A DNA stretch of 64,000 bases, from assembly GCF_004368405.1 (NCBI RefSeq), contig NZ_SBJH01000026.1:82175-146174 (forward strand), written 5' to 3'. The DNA is from Olivibacter sp. XZL3 (lineage in GTDB: Bacteria > Bacteroidota > Bacteroidia > Sphingobacteriales > Sphingobacteriaceae). The first letter of the stretch is position 1. Every line of letters starts with the position of its first letter. Made by a program: the position numbers and the translations under genes. Shown here piece by piece: positions 37,601 to 44,710 of this stretch. The notes beneath the pieces were generated by a model. That model worked only from the letters and a program-made list of their open reading frames with translations, did no database searches and was not told the DNA's origin.

Positions 37601-37969
37601 GACGCGTTTCCAAAGCAGCTCCGTTCTATGCAAAGCGAAGGTCTAATTACAAATGAAGAGTTTTCACAACTGCTCAATGAGGCAATACATGTTCGTCAAA
37701 ACCAACAATTGTCAGCACTTTTAGACAAACCTTACCAAAGCCTTAATGAACAGCGCATCATCACAAAAGACGGAAAGGTGCTACGTCCCGATAAAGTGCT
37801 AATTGGCGATAAAGAAACCATCATCATTGATTTTAAATTTACAGGTATGGAGACGGCGCAACATGTTAAGCAGGTGAAAGCATATCAACAGAATTTACAG
37901 GACATGGGTTATCCACACGTCCGCGCTTTCTTATTTTACGCATCTACTGATAAATTAGTAGAGGTATAA
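34625..37969 (+). CDS. UvrD-family helicase/nuclease, AddA-like
   Basis: About 1114 residues from the ATG at 34625. Walker A ASAGSGKT (12-19), TFTNKATAEM, YFLFDEFQDTSSNQW (Walker B), GDVKQSIYRWRNGD, ENYRS, MTIHKSKGLAFDVV and LLYVAATRARKELYI are the SF1A helicase motifs. A PD-(D/E)xK nuclease core sits near residues 1040-1080 (RPDKVLIGD, IIIDFKFTG, QVKAYQQ). Together with the next gene it should form an AddAB-type recombination nuclease that processes double-strand breaks. The two genes are 28 bases apart. Confidence 0.92.
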   Translation: MSNIPPVKILKASAGSGKTFSLTAHYICLLFGSKVHFSEILAVTFTNKATAEMKDRILNVIEGLALSSPAVESYRTIIRDTYPALSAQDIQSKAQEVYRQILHNYSRFAVSTIDGFYQKIIRSFSFELGLNASYRLEMNSEKVKSDLVARLNKLLGDRPDLLQWIIDYARKQIEKDRSWNYTTVLKRLADELFKERFQPFNEAISRLNEEDRQKTFTTISALSEELVTGFEKEIERLLRIAADIVTASGVSADLFLRKSQNLIPKIPSMSADSIDTIDKFSEYVDNPEKWQKNGVSGIVSDLYDKLNPILQQLLSYKQEHSRTYYLAKAVQANFYFLRLLKEMSVLLADYRDENAVSLISDAQNLLREINRHQEQNVSFIYEKVGNRYKYFLFDEFQDTSSNQWYNFLPLLSNALAGTPGNRSTAHHLIVGDVKQSIYRWRNGDWRILQHHSIKDLGNHHVSLHTLQENYRSLPAIIKFNNFLFDKAPKILQQKLNDKIYKEIGDELYDSWWQASGYAQILPEAYAETAQKIPLAENAEGGKVTVSFFPVTSAFAKTRGKESKPDALRALSDTLIAWLASGKYRANQIGILVRNNIEAREIIEYLLQIQKGLDEHKRFEVISGDALLLQNNPGIRLLINTLRAMITPPEEASLYRANTRYLYQQIRHLPQGETGDLWLDAAQHDIKIWGDTLPEVIRKNWFGWQQLPLAELAESLINGFGLTEDETAIPYLMAFRDIVAEFSAQGERGIASFLTYWDEDGNKKALPASDGGNAVEIMTIHKSKGLAFDVVMIPFCSWELDGLINSHFWVDTKGTSYEILRSVPVKYNSMLVKSSLYQAYLEEMLFNYMDALNLLYVAATRARKELYISAPGIKDGKESDSLIADLLRQVLEIHSDELGIQYNNGIVYPMNEPPSDVAPDMQTPTLHQAGSISYWGHSPQYNWSFNRFPISELLKEALDNRKIKRELLSLGEQDTAIRQGLLLHELLSLTTDIDAFPKQLRSMQSEGLITNEEFSQLLNEAIHVRQNQQLSALLDKPYQSLNEQRIITKDGKVLRPDKVLIGDKETIIIDFKFTGMETAQHVKQVKAYQQNLQDMGYPHVRAFLFYASTDKLVEV

Positions 37970-37997
37970 CACATTTATTTCAGTTAATTCTTATACG

Positions 37998-40910
37998 ATG
38001 ACGCCTTTTTTAAAAGAAGTTTCGGCCGATCTGATCTCCCGTTTCGGATCAGATTTAAAAAATATCGCTATTATTTTCAATAATAAACGTCCCGAGGTTT
38101 ATATGAAAAAACATGTAGCGGACCTCATCGGAAAACCGATTTGGAGCCCCTCTTTTTTTACAATCCAACAGTTCATCAAAAATGCCTTCGAAGAACAGGA
38201 AGCGGACAAACTGACACAGATCATAACACTTTTTCAATGTTATAATTCCATTCAAGCGCAGAGGGAGGGAAAATTAGCGAGTATCGATCAGTTCTACCCT
38301 ATGGCAGAGGTCATCTTGAACGACTTTGCGCAACTGGATTATGACTTGGTTGATCCGGATGATGTCTATGCTGAACTTTACGATATTGCAATCATAGAAA
38401 AGCGATTTCCCAATTTTTCAGAAGAGCAATTAACGTTCATCAACCAATTCTGGTCGACATTCAGCAAGGAAAAGCAAAGTTTTATACAAGATCGATTTAT
38501 CGAGTTATGGCAGCTCCTTCCTTCACTTTACACCGATTTCCACAGCGCACTGAAGCAAAAGGGCTTAGCGACCACTCCACAGCTGTATAAAGCGTTTGCA
38601 AATGGTTTGGAAACCTATCCTTCTTATGTTGATCAATACCAACAATTAATTTTTGTGGGATTTAATGCCTTAAACAGGGCGGAAGCTACGCTTTTCAAAA
38701 AATGGCAACAACAAAATCTCGCCCTTTTTTACTTTGATGCCGATGAGCATTACCTAAGCGATACACTACAGGAAGCTGGAACTTTTTTGCGTCGAAATTT
38801 ATATACGCACGGACTGGCAAACGCACTAGGTAGCCCGTCGAATTATTTGGCCACTCAAAAGCAGCCCATTAAAATAGTAGAAACGACCAGCTATACTGCG
38901 CAAGCGAAATTGCTAGACAGCCTGTTAACGGATAAAGCGGACAGCGATGAAATAAATAAAGGCCTTGCCGCAGTCTTATTAGCGGACGAGCGACTATTGA
39001 TTCCGGCCCTCCAAAGTATCCCATCTGTGATAGAAACCAACATAACAATGGGCTTTCCTATTTCGCAATCCCCTATTTATGGCATTGTAGACTTATGGTT
39101 AAGAGTGCAAGAACAGTATCTTTTACAGAAACGGGACTTTATCCATTACAAGGACATCGAGATTTTTCTTTCTCATCCGCTGATACAGACAAGCGATGAT
39201 ATAAAAGAGCGGGTAAGAGCGCTTATATATATAAACCACTATATTAATGTGCCGCTTGCAGCGCTAGAGGCCGTTGCACCGGTTCCATTCTTTGAGCGGC
39301 AAACCCAAGGAAAAGATTTAATTAAAAGCTTGCAAACAATCGTTAAAAATATCTTTAACGAAAGGAAAGAGCAACAGTTATTAACTTATCCTGATGCTGC
39401 CATCTTTACTGAAGTCTTTCGCATCCTCAACCAGCTACATGACGCCTTAAGCATACTCGACGATCTCCGTATCGAGTTTGCAATATCTTTAATAAAGAAG
39501 TCGCTACAAGGAATAACGGCAGCAATCGAAGGAGACCCACTTTCAGGACTCCAAATTATGGGATTATTGGAAACCAGAAATCTAGATTTTAAAGAGATCT
39601 ATTTATTAGGCGTAAATGATGGCGTTTTACCTAAGACAAGTTCCGCTGCAACTTTTATTCCCGATTCCATACGTCGAGCCCACGGTTTGCCCGTATTGGA
39701 AAATCAAGAAGCCCTGTCCGCCTATCTGTTCTATCGCCTCATACAGCGAGCCGAGAAAATCACGCTTGTTTATAATGGACAGGTTGACGAAAACAGCTCT
39801 GGAGAAATCAGTCGCTTTGTAAAACAAATCCAATTTGAGACTAACCGTCCTTTTGTCCATTTCAAGCAACAACAAGCGGTACAGACGCATGACGTTCCCC
39901 TTAACATGGAAGTGAGCAAGAAAAATAAAGTGCAACAGATTTTAGCCCTTTACCTCGACCAAAATAATCCGGCGCGTCCGGGAATATCTGCCACTGGTTT
40001 CACCACCTACCTTCAATCTCCTTTACTTTTCTTTCTAAAATATATAGCGAAGATAAGAGAACCTCAACTGTTAACAGAGGACTTCGAAGCGAATCGAATC
40101 GGTTCGATTATTCATGAAATTATGCAATGGTTCTACGAAGAACTGAAGCAAGAAAGTCCTTATATCACTGCGCAACGCATAAAAGACCATTTAAGACGTC
40201 TCCCTAATTTATGTTTACAGGCAACTGCAAAGGATTTCTATGGAAATACGGCTCACTTTGAAACAAACGCCCTCTCTAGTATGGAGAAAATCGTGCTGGA
40301 AATTGCGAAAGAATATGCCTTAATATTTATTAATCACGATATAAACGTCGCCCCCTTTACGATTATCGAGTTAGAGAATAAAAAAGACTATGTTGTTGAC
40401 TTTCCTATCCAGATTGATGGCGTAGAATCAACGGTTAAGCTCTATGGTATTATCGACAGAATAGACGAAAAGGATGGAAAAACGCGTATTGTCGATTATA
40501 AAACGGGCGCTGATGCGCTTGATTACACAGATATTGATAGCCTTTTTGATCCCACTTCCGGAAAGTTCAATAAAGCACTGCTGCAAACTTTGTTTTATAC
40601 CTACATTTATGAAAAAAAGACCGGTAAGAAAGAGGTAGAGCCCAATCTATATGTCGCGCGAAAATTAAGACAAGAGGGTAGCCTCTTTTATACCAAAATG
40701 AGGGGCAATAAATCCCCTTTAGCTGGTCAAGGCCTAGCGAGCTTCAAAGACGCTTTTGAGCAACGTATGCGAGAGACACTCGAAGCGCTTTTTAATCGGA
40801 ACATTGCCTTTAAACATGATCCAAACGTAGATTTGCCCTACAATGATCACTACCAGGAATTCTTTCAGTCAGGCACAGATCATGATATCGAAATCGAGAA
40901 TGAATATTAA
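37998..40910 (+). CDS. PD-(D/E)xK nuclease family protein, AddB-like
   Basis: 970 residues. The body is an inactivated helicase-like fold (LQIMGLLETRNLDFKEIYLLGVNDGVLPK, RRAHGLPVLENQEALSAYLFYRLIQRAEKI), typical of AddB. The C-terminal nuclease is intact: FEANRIGSIIHEIMQWFYEE, GIIDRIDEKDG and RIVDYKTGADALDY (about residue 830). No Walker A motif is seen. I find only two cysteines, too few for the iron-sulfur cluster of classical AddB. It pairs with the AddA-like protein encoded directly upstream. Confidence 0.88.
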   Translation: MTPFLKEVSADLISRFGSDLKNIAIIFNNKRPEVYMKKHVADLIGKPIWSPSFFTIQQFIKNAFEEQEADKLTQIITLFQCYNSIQAQREGKLASIDQFYPMAEVILNDFAQLDYDLVDPDDVYAELYDIAIIEKRFPNFSEEQLTFINQFWSTFSKEKQSFIQDRFIELWQLLPSLYTDFHSALKQKGLATTPQLYKAFANGLETYPSYVDQYQQLIFVGFNALNRAEATLFKKWQQQNLALFYFDADEHYLSDTLQEAGTFLRRNLYTHGLANALGSPSNYLATQKQPIKIVETTSYTAQAKLLDSLLTDKADSDEINKGLAAVLLADERLLIPALQSIPSVIETNITMGFPISQSPIYGIVDLWLRVQEQYLLQKRDFIHYKDIEIFLSHPLIQTSDDIKERVRALIYINHYINVPLAALEAVAPVPFFERQTQGKDLIKSLQTIVKNIFNERKEQQLLTYPDAAIFTEVFRILNQLHDALSILDDLRIEFAISLIKKSLQGITAAIEGDPLSGLQIMGLLETRNLDFKEIYLLGVNDGVLPKTSSAATFIPDSIRRAHGLPVLENQEALSAYLFYRLIQRAEKITLVYNGQVDENSSGEISRFVKQIQFETNRPFVHFKQQQAVQTHDVPLNMEVSKKNKVQQILALYLDQNNPARPGISATGFTTYLQSPLLFFLKYIAKIREPQLLTEDFEANRIGSIIHEIMQWFYEELKQESPYITAQRIKDHLRRLPNLCLQATAKDFYGNTAHFETNALSSMEKIVLEIAKEYALIFINHDINVAPFTIIELENKKDYVVDFPIQIDGVESTVKLYGIIDRIDEKDGKTRIVDYKTGADALDYTDIDSLFDPTSGKFNKALLQTLFYTYIYEKKTGKKEVEPNLYVARKLRQEGSLFYTKMRGNKSPLAGQGLASFKDAFEQRMRETLEALFNRNIAFKHDPNVDLPYNDHYQEFFQSGTDHDIEIENEY

Positions 40911-40952
40911 CGAATTAGCGATCATTTACTTCATATTTTCAGTTTTTTAAAC

Positions 40953-40960
40953 TACTTTTG
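40953..40960 (+). promoter_or_regulatory. Promoter -7 box TACTTTTG for the E1 beta gene
   Basis: Exact TAnnTTTG match, 38 bases before the ATG at 40999. Confidence 0.6.
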
Positions 40961-40998
40961 CGTACAAAATTTGATTTAAACTACATTACTTATATCTA

Positions 40999-41982
40999 AT
41001 GAGAGAAATACAGTTCAGAGAAGCACTTCGTGAGGCTATGGTCGAAGAAATGCGCAAAGACGACAAAATTTTCTTGATGGGCGAAGAAGTTGCCGAATAC
41101 AATGGTGCCTACAAAGTGAGCCAAGGCATGCTTGACGAGTTCGGGGCTAAACGTGTTATCGACACTCCAATTGCTGAATTAGGCTTTGCTGGTATTGGTA
41201 TTGGAGCAGCGATGAAAGGATTAAAACCAATCATTGAATTCATGACTTTCAACTTTTCGTTGGTAGCTATCGACCAAATTATCAATGGCGCCGCGAAAAT
41301 CCATTCGATGAGTGGTGGCCAGTATTCCTGCCCCATTGTGTTTAGAGGGCCAACAGGAAATGCAGGCCAATTAGGCGCTCAGCACTCACAGAACTTTGAA
41401 AACTGGTACGCGAACACCCCTGGATTGAAAGTTGTCGTTCCTTCCAATCCGCACGATGCAAAAGGTCTGTTAAAGCAATCTATTTTAGATCCTGATCCCG
41501 TTATTTTCATGGAATCAGAAGTAATGTATGGCGACAAAGGAGAAGTTCCTGAAGAAGAGTATTACTTGGAACTTGGAAAAGCACATAAAATTCAAGAGGG
41601 TACAGATGTGACCATCGTTTCTTTCGGTAAAATGATTCCTCGCGTAGTTAAACCTGCTGTGGAAGAACTGGAAAAGGATGGTATCTCGGTGGATTTATTA
41701 GACTTAAGAACGGTTCGCCCAATTGATTACGCCGCTATTATCGAATCGGTTAAAAAGACCAATCGCCTTGTTATCGTTGAAGAAGCATGGCCTTTGGCTT
41801 CCATTTCCTCGGAAATAGCTTTCAATGTTCAGAAAAACGCTTTTGACTATTTGGATGCTCCGGTAATCCGGGTTACTTCAGCAGACGTACCCCTTCCATA
41901 TGCACCAACACTCATAGAATCCGCTTTACCTAGCATCAAAAAGATTGTTAATGCGGTAAAAGAAGTCTCTTACGTAAAGTAA
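40999..41982 (+). CDS. pdhB: Pyruvate dehydrogenase complex E1 component, beta subunit
   Basis: 327 residues, the family's normal length. Seen: REIQFREALREAMVEEM, MGEEVAEYNGAYKVSQGML, RVIDTPIAELGFAGIGIGAAM, RGPTGNAGQLGAQHSQ and the C-terminal SADVPLPYAPTLIESALPS. The beta subunit forms the thiamine-diphosphate active site with E1 alpha and feeds acetyl-CoA into the TCA cycle. The alpha subunit gene is not in the window, so the complex is encoded at dispersed loci. A branched-chain oxo-acid E1 beta is the main alternative, less favoured by the sequence. It is followed by a strong terminator. Confidence 0.92.
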   Translation: MREIQFREALREAMVEEMRKDDKIFLMGEEVAEYNGAYKVSQGMLDEFGAKRVIDTPIAELGFAGIGIGAAMKGLKPIIEFMTFNFSLVAIDQIINGAAKIHSMSGGQYSCPIVFRGPTGNAGQLGAQHSQNFENWYANTPGLKVVVPSNPHDAKGLLKQSILDPDPVIFMESEVMYGDKGEVPEEEYYLELGKAHKIQEGTDVTIVSFGKMIPRVVKPAVEELEKDGISVDLLDLRTVRPIDYAAIIESVKKTNRLVIVEEAWPLASISSEIAFNVQKNAFDYLDAPVIRVTSADVPLPYAPTLIESALPSIKKIVNAVKEVSYVK

Positions 41983-42001
41983 AAAGATCCAAAATGTAGA
42001 T

Positions 42002-42034
42002 AAAGCCTGTCATAAAATATGATAGGCTTTTTTA
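42002..42034 (+). terminator. Terminator of the E1 beta gene
   Basis: AAAGCCTGTCATA pairs with TATGATAGGCTTT (one G-U), followed by a run of T. It starts 20 bases after the stop. Confidence 0.88.
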
Positions 42035-42217
42035 TTGTCCGTTACCTCAGTTTCAACTGAAATAAATTCAAGTCTTTGCTCGTTGTCGAAACAGACAACC
42101 CGGGTTGCGAGAGAGCCGCTGTTCAACTGGGTGCACATGAAAAGTAGTACCTCCTGGAAGTAAAAAGTCCGTACTTCCTAGACGCAGTTTACGCTTACTT
42201 TATCGCAAAAAAACAGG

Positions 42218-42691
42218 TTACAATAAGGAAATCTGACGCTTAATACTCTCTTCAAGCGAAATAATGGTTTCTGTTCTGGCAATTCCTTTAATAGCCTGTA
42301 TGTCTTCATTCAAAACATGACGCAAATGATTCGTATCTCTACATATAATTTTAGCAAACATGCTATATTGACCCGTACAATAGTGCAATTCTACCACTTC
42401 TTTTACCTCTTTTAATTGTTCTACCGCATTTTTATACTGCGAACCCTTCTCTAAATAGATACCTAGGAAGGCACATATATCAAATCCGATAGATTGCGGG
42501 TTTATAATTAGATTAGAACCACGAATTATCCCCAATTCTTCCATTTTTTTCATGCGAACATGAATAGTTCCGCCAGAAACTACCAACTTTTTCGCTATTT
42601 CTGTATAAGGAACCGAGGCATCATTCATTAAAATAGACAAAATCTGTGTATCGAGGTTATCAAGTTCTAAAAATTGAGACTTTTTTTCCAT
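42218..42691 (-). CDS. Lrp/AsnC-family transcriptional regulator
   Basis: 157 residues, typical Lrp length. The N-terminal HTH is LDNLDTQILSILMNDASVPYTEIAKKLVVSGGTIHVRMKKMEELGII, and the C-terminal RAM (ACT-like) domain spans about residues 65-145 (ICAFLGIYLEKGSQY, VVELHYCTGQYSMFAKIIC). It should bind DNA as an octamer with an amino acid co-effector. It is transcribed away from the candidate small RNA at 42803, and the two share a roughly 100-base control region. Confidence 0.92.
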   Translation of the reverse strand: MEKKSQFLELDNLDTQILSILMNDASVPYTEIAKKLVVSGGTIHVRMKKMEELGIIRGSNLIINPQSIGFDICAFLGIYLEKGSQYKNAVEQLKEVKEVVELHYCTGQYSMFAKIICRDTNHLRHVLNEDIQAIKGIARTETIISLEESIKRQISLL

Positions 42692-42764
42692 TTTTTTTGA
42701 CGTTTTATAAATTATAGACTGATTATTTTAATATTTTAACAAAAATGAACTTTTTTAATAAAAA

Positions 42765-42797
42765 TTTGACAACTATTATGAAGTTTTATTATGTTTG
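42765..42797 (+). promoter_or_regulatory. Full Bacteroidota promoter for the candidate small RNA
   Basis: TTTG at 42765-42768, a 21-base spacer, then TATGTTTG at 42790-42797. Both elements match the consensus at the right distance. It is the most complete promoter I found in the window. The downstream stretch has no convincing ORF before a terminator at 42906. Confidence 0.7.
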
Positions 42798-42802
42798 TAT
42801 TA

Positions 42803-42940
42803 ACAAAAGGCGGAAGTTATTGAAGAATCAAAATTTCAAAAACCGGCAAACTTTTGTTTTGGATTTGCCCCTCAGTTTAATATAGGTTTATAATTGGTTA
42901 GCGTTGAAGCTCCTCTCCCAAAGGAGCTTCTTCTTTTTTT
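42803..42940 (+). ncRNA. Candidate small noncoding RNA
   Basis: A predicted transcript of about 135 bases runs from just after the promoter at 42790-42797 to a strong terminator at 42906-42942. It contains an internal GGCAAA/TTTGCC hairpin (42845-42850 with 42864-42869) besides the terminator stem. No ATG ORF is present; the only small frame is a 21-codon TTG ORF with no support. It is divergent from the Lrp gene. I could not match it to a named RNA family by eye. Confidence 0.55.
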
Positions 42941-42942
42941 TT
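42906..42942 (+). terminator. Terminator of the candidate small RNA
   Basis: A perfect 9-bp stem GAAGCTCCT/AGGAGCTTC (42906-42914 with 42922-42930), 7-base loop, followed by TTC and nine T. It is a textbook intrinsic terminator that ends no annotated gene. Confidence 0.88.
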
Positions 42943-43129
42943 AAAATTAACATCCTATCCCGAAATATCACCATACTAAATATCTAATTCTTAATTGAAT
43001 GCCTATATTTTAAAAATTTTTTCAAAAATAGCGAGTTTTTTTCTCATTCCCAGAAATTTTTTAACCTTTTATTTGCTATTAGGCCGTAAGCGGTATGGTT
43101 TAAGCCTTAGGCTGAAAGCAAGATGCCAT

Positions 43130-43268
43130 AAGCTTTAGGCCGTTAACTGGTAAGGGGATAGAAAATAATAGGGAGTAGGGAGTAGGTTTTAGGCTGTATG
43201 TATGCTGTAAGCCTTAAGCTGGAAGCACGATGCTATAAGCTTTAGGCTTTAAGCCGTAGGCAGTAAGC
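43130..43268. repeat. Flanking repeat L, copy 1
   Basis: This AT-rich stretch is dominated by degenerate 10-12-base words such as AAGCTTTAGGC, CTGTAAGC and TTTAAGCCGTAGGCAGTAAGC. It is repeated with gaps at 43813-43934: both contain AGCTTTAGG, then a GATAGAAA...ATAGG-AGTAG block, then GGCTGTATG...GCTGTAAGC and finally the same junction with the core repeat. Confidence 0.7.
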
Positions 43269-43520
43269 ACTGTTCATGAAGCAGAACCGTTCCAAAGAAC
43301 AAAACGGCCTAGGCTTGCGGACGCTGCAATCGGCAGCCGGGCTGTTCCATGAGGCATTTCCGGCGAAGCCTGCGAGGAATCAGCAAAAGAGAAACGAAGC
43401 GAGGGCCACCGCCAAAGAGTGGCTTCTTTTGCGTCCGGACAGCCGGCAACGAATTGCAAGGGAGTAAGCCAGCCAAGCACCTTGCTCCACTTGGGTGCGT
43501 CCAAGTGGAAATGAGTTTTA
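43253..43520. repeat. Composite repeat core, copy A
   Basis: A stretch of about 268 bases, richer in G+C than its surroundings, is repeated almost exactly at 43543-43813. It starts GCCGTAGGCAGTAAGC and ends CCAAGTGGAAATGAGTTTTA. Inside are a CAGCCGGGCTG palindrome, a GCCAC/GTGGC pair, opposed CGGACGC/GCGTCCG sequences and, at 43487-43508, a perfect CCACTTGG/CCAAGTGG hairpin. The open frames on the minus strand have no codon structure of a real gene. Confidence 0.85.
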
Positions 43521-43542
43521 CGTTATAGGCTGTAAGCATTAG

Positions 43543-43813
43543 GCCGTAGGCAGTAAGCTCCGTTCGATCAAGCAGAACCGTTCCGAAGCACAAAAAACGG
43601 CCTAGGCTTGCGGACGCAGCAATCGGCAGCCGGGCTGTCCTAATACGTATTTCCGGCGAAGCCTGCGAGAAATCAGCAAAAGAGAAACAAAGCGAGGGCA
43701 ACCGCCAAAGAGCGGCTTCTTTTGCGTCCGGACAGCCGGCAACGAATTGCAAGGGAGTAAGCCAGCCAAGCACCTTGCTCCACTTGGGTGCGTCCAAGTG
43801 GAAATGAGTTTTA
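43543..43813. repeat. Composite repeat core, copy B
   Basis: The second long copy follows copy A after a 22-base linker and differs at about ten percent of positions plus small indels. The internal GCCAC/GTGGC stem of copy A appears here as CCGC/GCGG around the same CAAAGA loop, so base pairing is preserved despite sequence change. Confidence 0.85.
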
Positions 43814-43977
43814 AGCTTTAGGCTGTTAGCTGGTAGGGTGATAGAAAGTTAATAGGAAGTAGTGAATAGGTTTTGGGCTGTATGCTGTAAGCAGTATGCC
43901 ATAAGCTTTAGGCTTTAAGCCGTAGGCAGTAAGCTTCGTTCAATCAAGCAGAACCGTTCCAAAGAACAAAAAACGGC
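43813..43977. repeat. Flanking repeat L copy 2 plus truncated core copy C
   Basis: 43813-43934 repeats the L segment of 43130-43268. It runs into the first 59 bases of the core (43919-43977, GCCGTAGGCAGTAAGC to AAAAACGGC). The core stops exactly where the terminator of the DUF2911 gene begins; in copies A and B the same position continues CCTAGGCTTGCGG. Confidence 0.75.
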
Positions 43978-44026
43978 TTTTTTGAAATAGTTGAACCGAT
44001 AACCCGGTTCTTATTTCAAAAAAGCC
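43968..44026 (-). terminator. Terminator of the DUF2911 gene
   Basis: A long two-part hairpin: a 14-bp outer stem GGCTTTTTTGAAAT/ATTTCAAAAAAGCC (43975-43988 with 44013-44026) and a 6-bp inner stem GAACCG/CGGTTC. On the minus strand it is followed by G and six T supplied by the truncated core copy C. Confidence 0.85.
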
Positions 44027-44051
44027 TACTTTAAATTGAATCCTTGTTTGT

Positions 44052-44564
44052 TTACTTAACTGTAAAGCCAATTTTATAGGTGCCCCACATTAAATCCACT
44101 CTTCCATTGTCCGCAACAGTAATAGTAAACTGTTCTACTGAATCACTATTCTCTTCCGTCGCCACATCAACGCGAAGTGCGTCTTCCTTTTCATCATATT
44201 CCGTTCCCCATTTTTTCCAAACGTTGTTAAAGATAATGGTTGAACTACGCTCATCCGGTATCGTATGCAAACTGTACTTTCCTGCTTTCAACGGTTTCCC
44301 ATCGATCGTGACATCTTTGTTCACTTCAAAGGTAGTAGCCTCATTAGCACCCGTTCGCCAAACCTTTCCTATCGGTGCAATATCTTGCCCTACCATCCTG
44401 CCCTTTACAGAAGGCCTGCTATAATTAATTGAAATGGTGACCCCGGATGTGGTGGTTACGCTCACACTGTCGGGTGGGCTGGGGCGCTTACTTTTGTCTT
44501 GTTGCGCCTGCGCTCCCATACCAATAAGTAGCATCAAAGCGCCAATAACTAGCATTTTTTTCAT
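44052..44564 (-). CDS. DUF2911 domain-containing exported protein
   Basis: 170 residues with a Sec signal peptide (MKKMLVIGALMLLIGMGAQA, cleavage before QQ). The mature part matches DUF2911, a Bacteroidota family of periplasmic or outer-membrane-associated proteins: INYSRPSVKGR, IAPIGKVWRTGANEATTFE, LKAGKYSLHTIPDE and FTITVADNGRVDLMWGTYKIGF. The function is unknown. The gene is monocistronic, divergent from hisS, with its terminator embedded in the repeat island. Confidence 0.87.
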   Translation of the reverse strand: MKKMLVIGALMLLIGMGAQAQQDKSKRPSPPDSVSVTTTSGVTISINYSRPSVKGRMVGQDIAPIGKVWRTGANEATTFEVNKDVTIDGKPLKAGKYSLHTIPDERSSTIIFNNVWKKWGTEYDEKEDALRVDVATEENSDSVEQFTITVADNGRVDLMWGTYKIGFTVK

Positions 44565-44698
44565 GATTTAATGGATAAGTAATAAAGGTGAATTTAAGAC
44601 CTGAAGTTAAAACATTTCTGTCAGATTTTTGTTTCACGTATCTGTGTTTTTATACCTTATTCTATCAAAAAGCAATCCTAACTGATTAAAAATTTATC

Positions 44699-44706
44699 TA
44701 AGTTTG
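44699..44706 (+). promoter_or_regulatory. Promoter -7 box TAAGTTTG for hisS
   Basis: Exact TAnnTTTG match whose last base is only 4 bases before the hisS ATG at 44711. Transcription would start at or next to the A of the ATG, making a leaderless mRNA. Confidence 0.55.
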
Positions 44707-44710
44707 TGCC

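Noticed and set aside
37909..37917. Perfect TTATCCACA inside the AddA-like gene
   Set aside because: A single box within coding sequence with no partners nearby; expected by chance at about this frequency in 64 kb.
42034..42217. Possible gene remnant between the E1 beta terminator and the Lrp gene
   Set aside because: No frame, hairpin or promoter could be supported; it contains only short chance palindromes such as CAGTTTCAACTG.
43309..43797. 162-codon open frame on the minus strand across both repeat cores
   Set aside because: It is the same frame opened twice by the duplicated noncoding core, with no promoter, start signal or recognisable domain. A 76-codon frame at 43274-43504 is its single-copy counterpart.
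43081..43980. CRISPR array in the repeat island
   Set aside because: Repeats are long, degenerate and unequally spaced, with no uniform spacers and no cas genes in the window.
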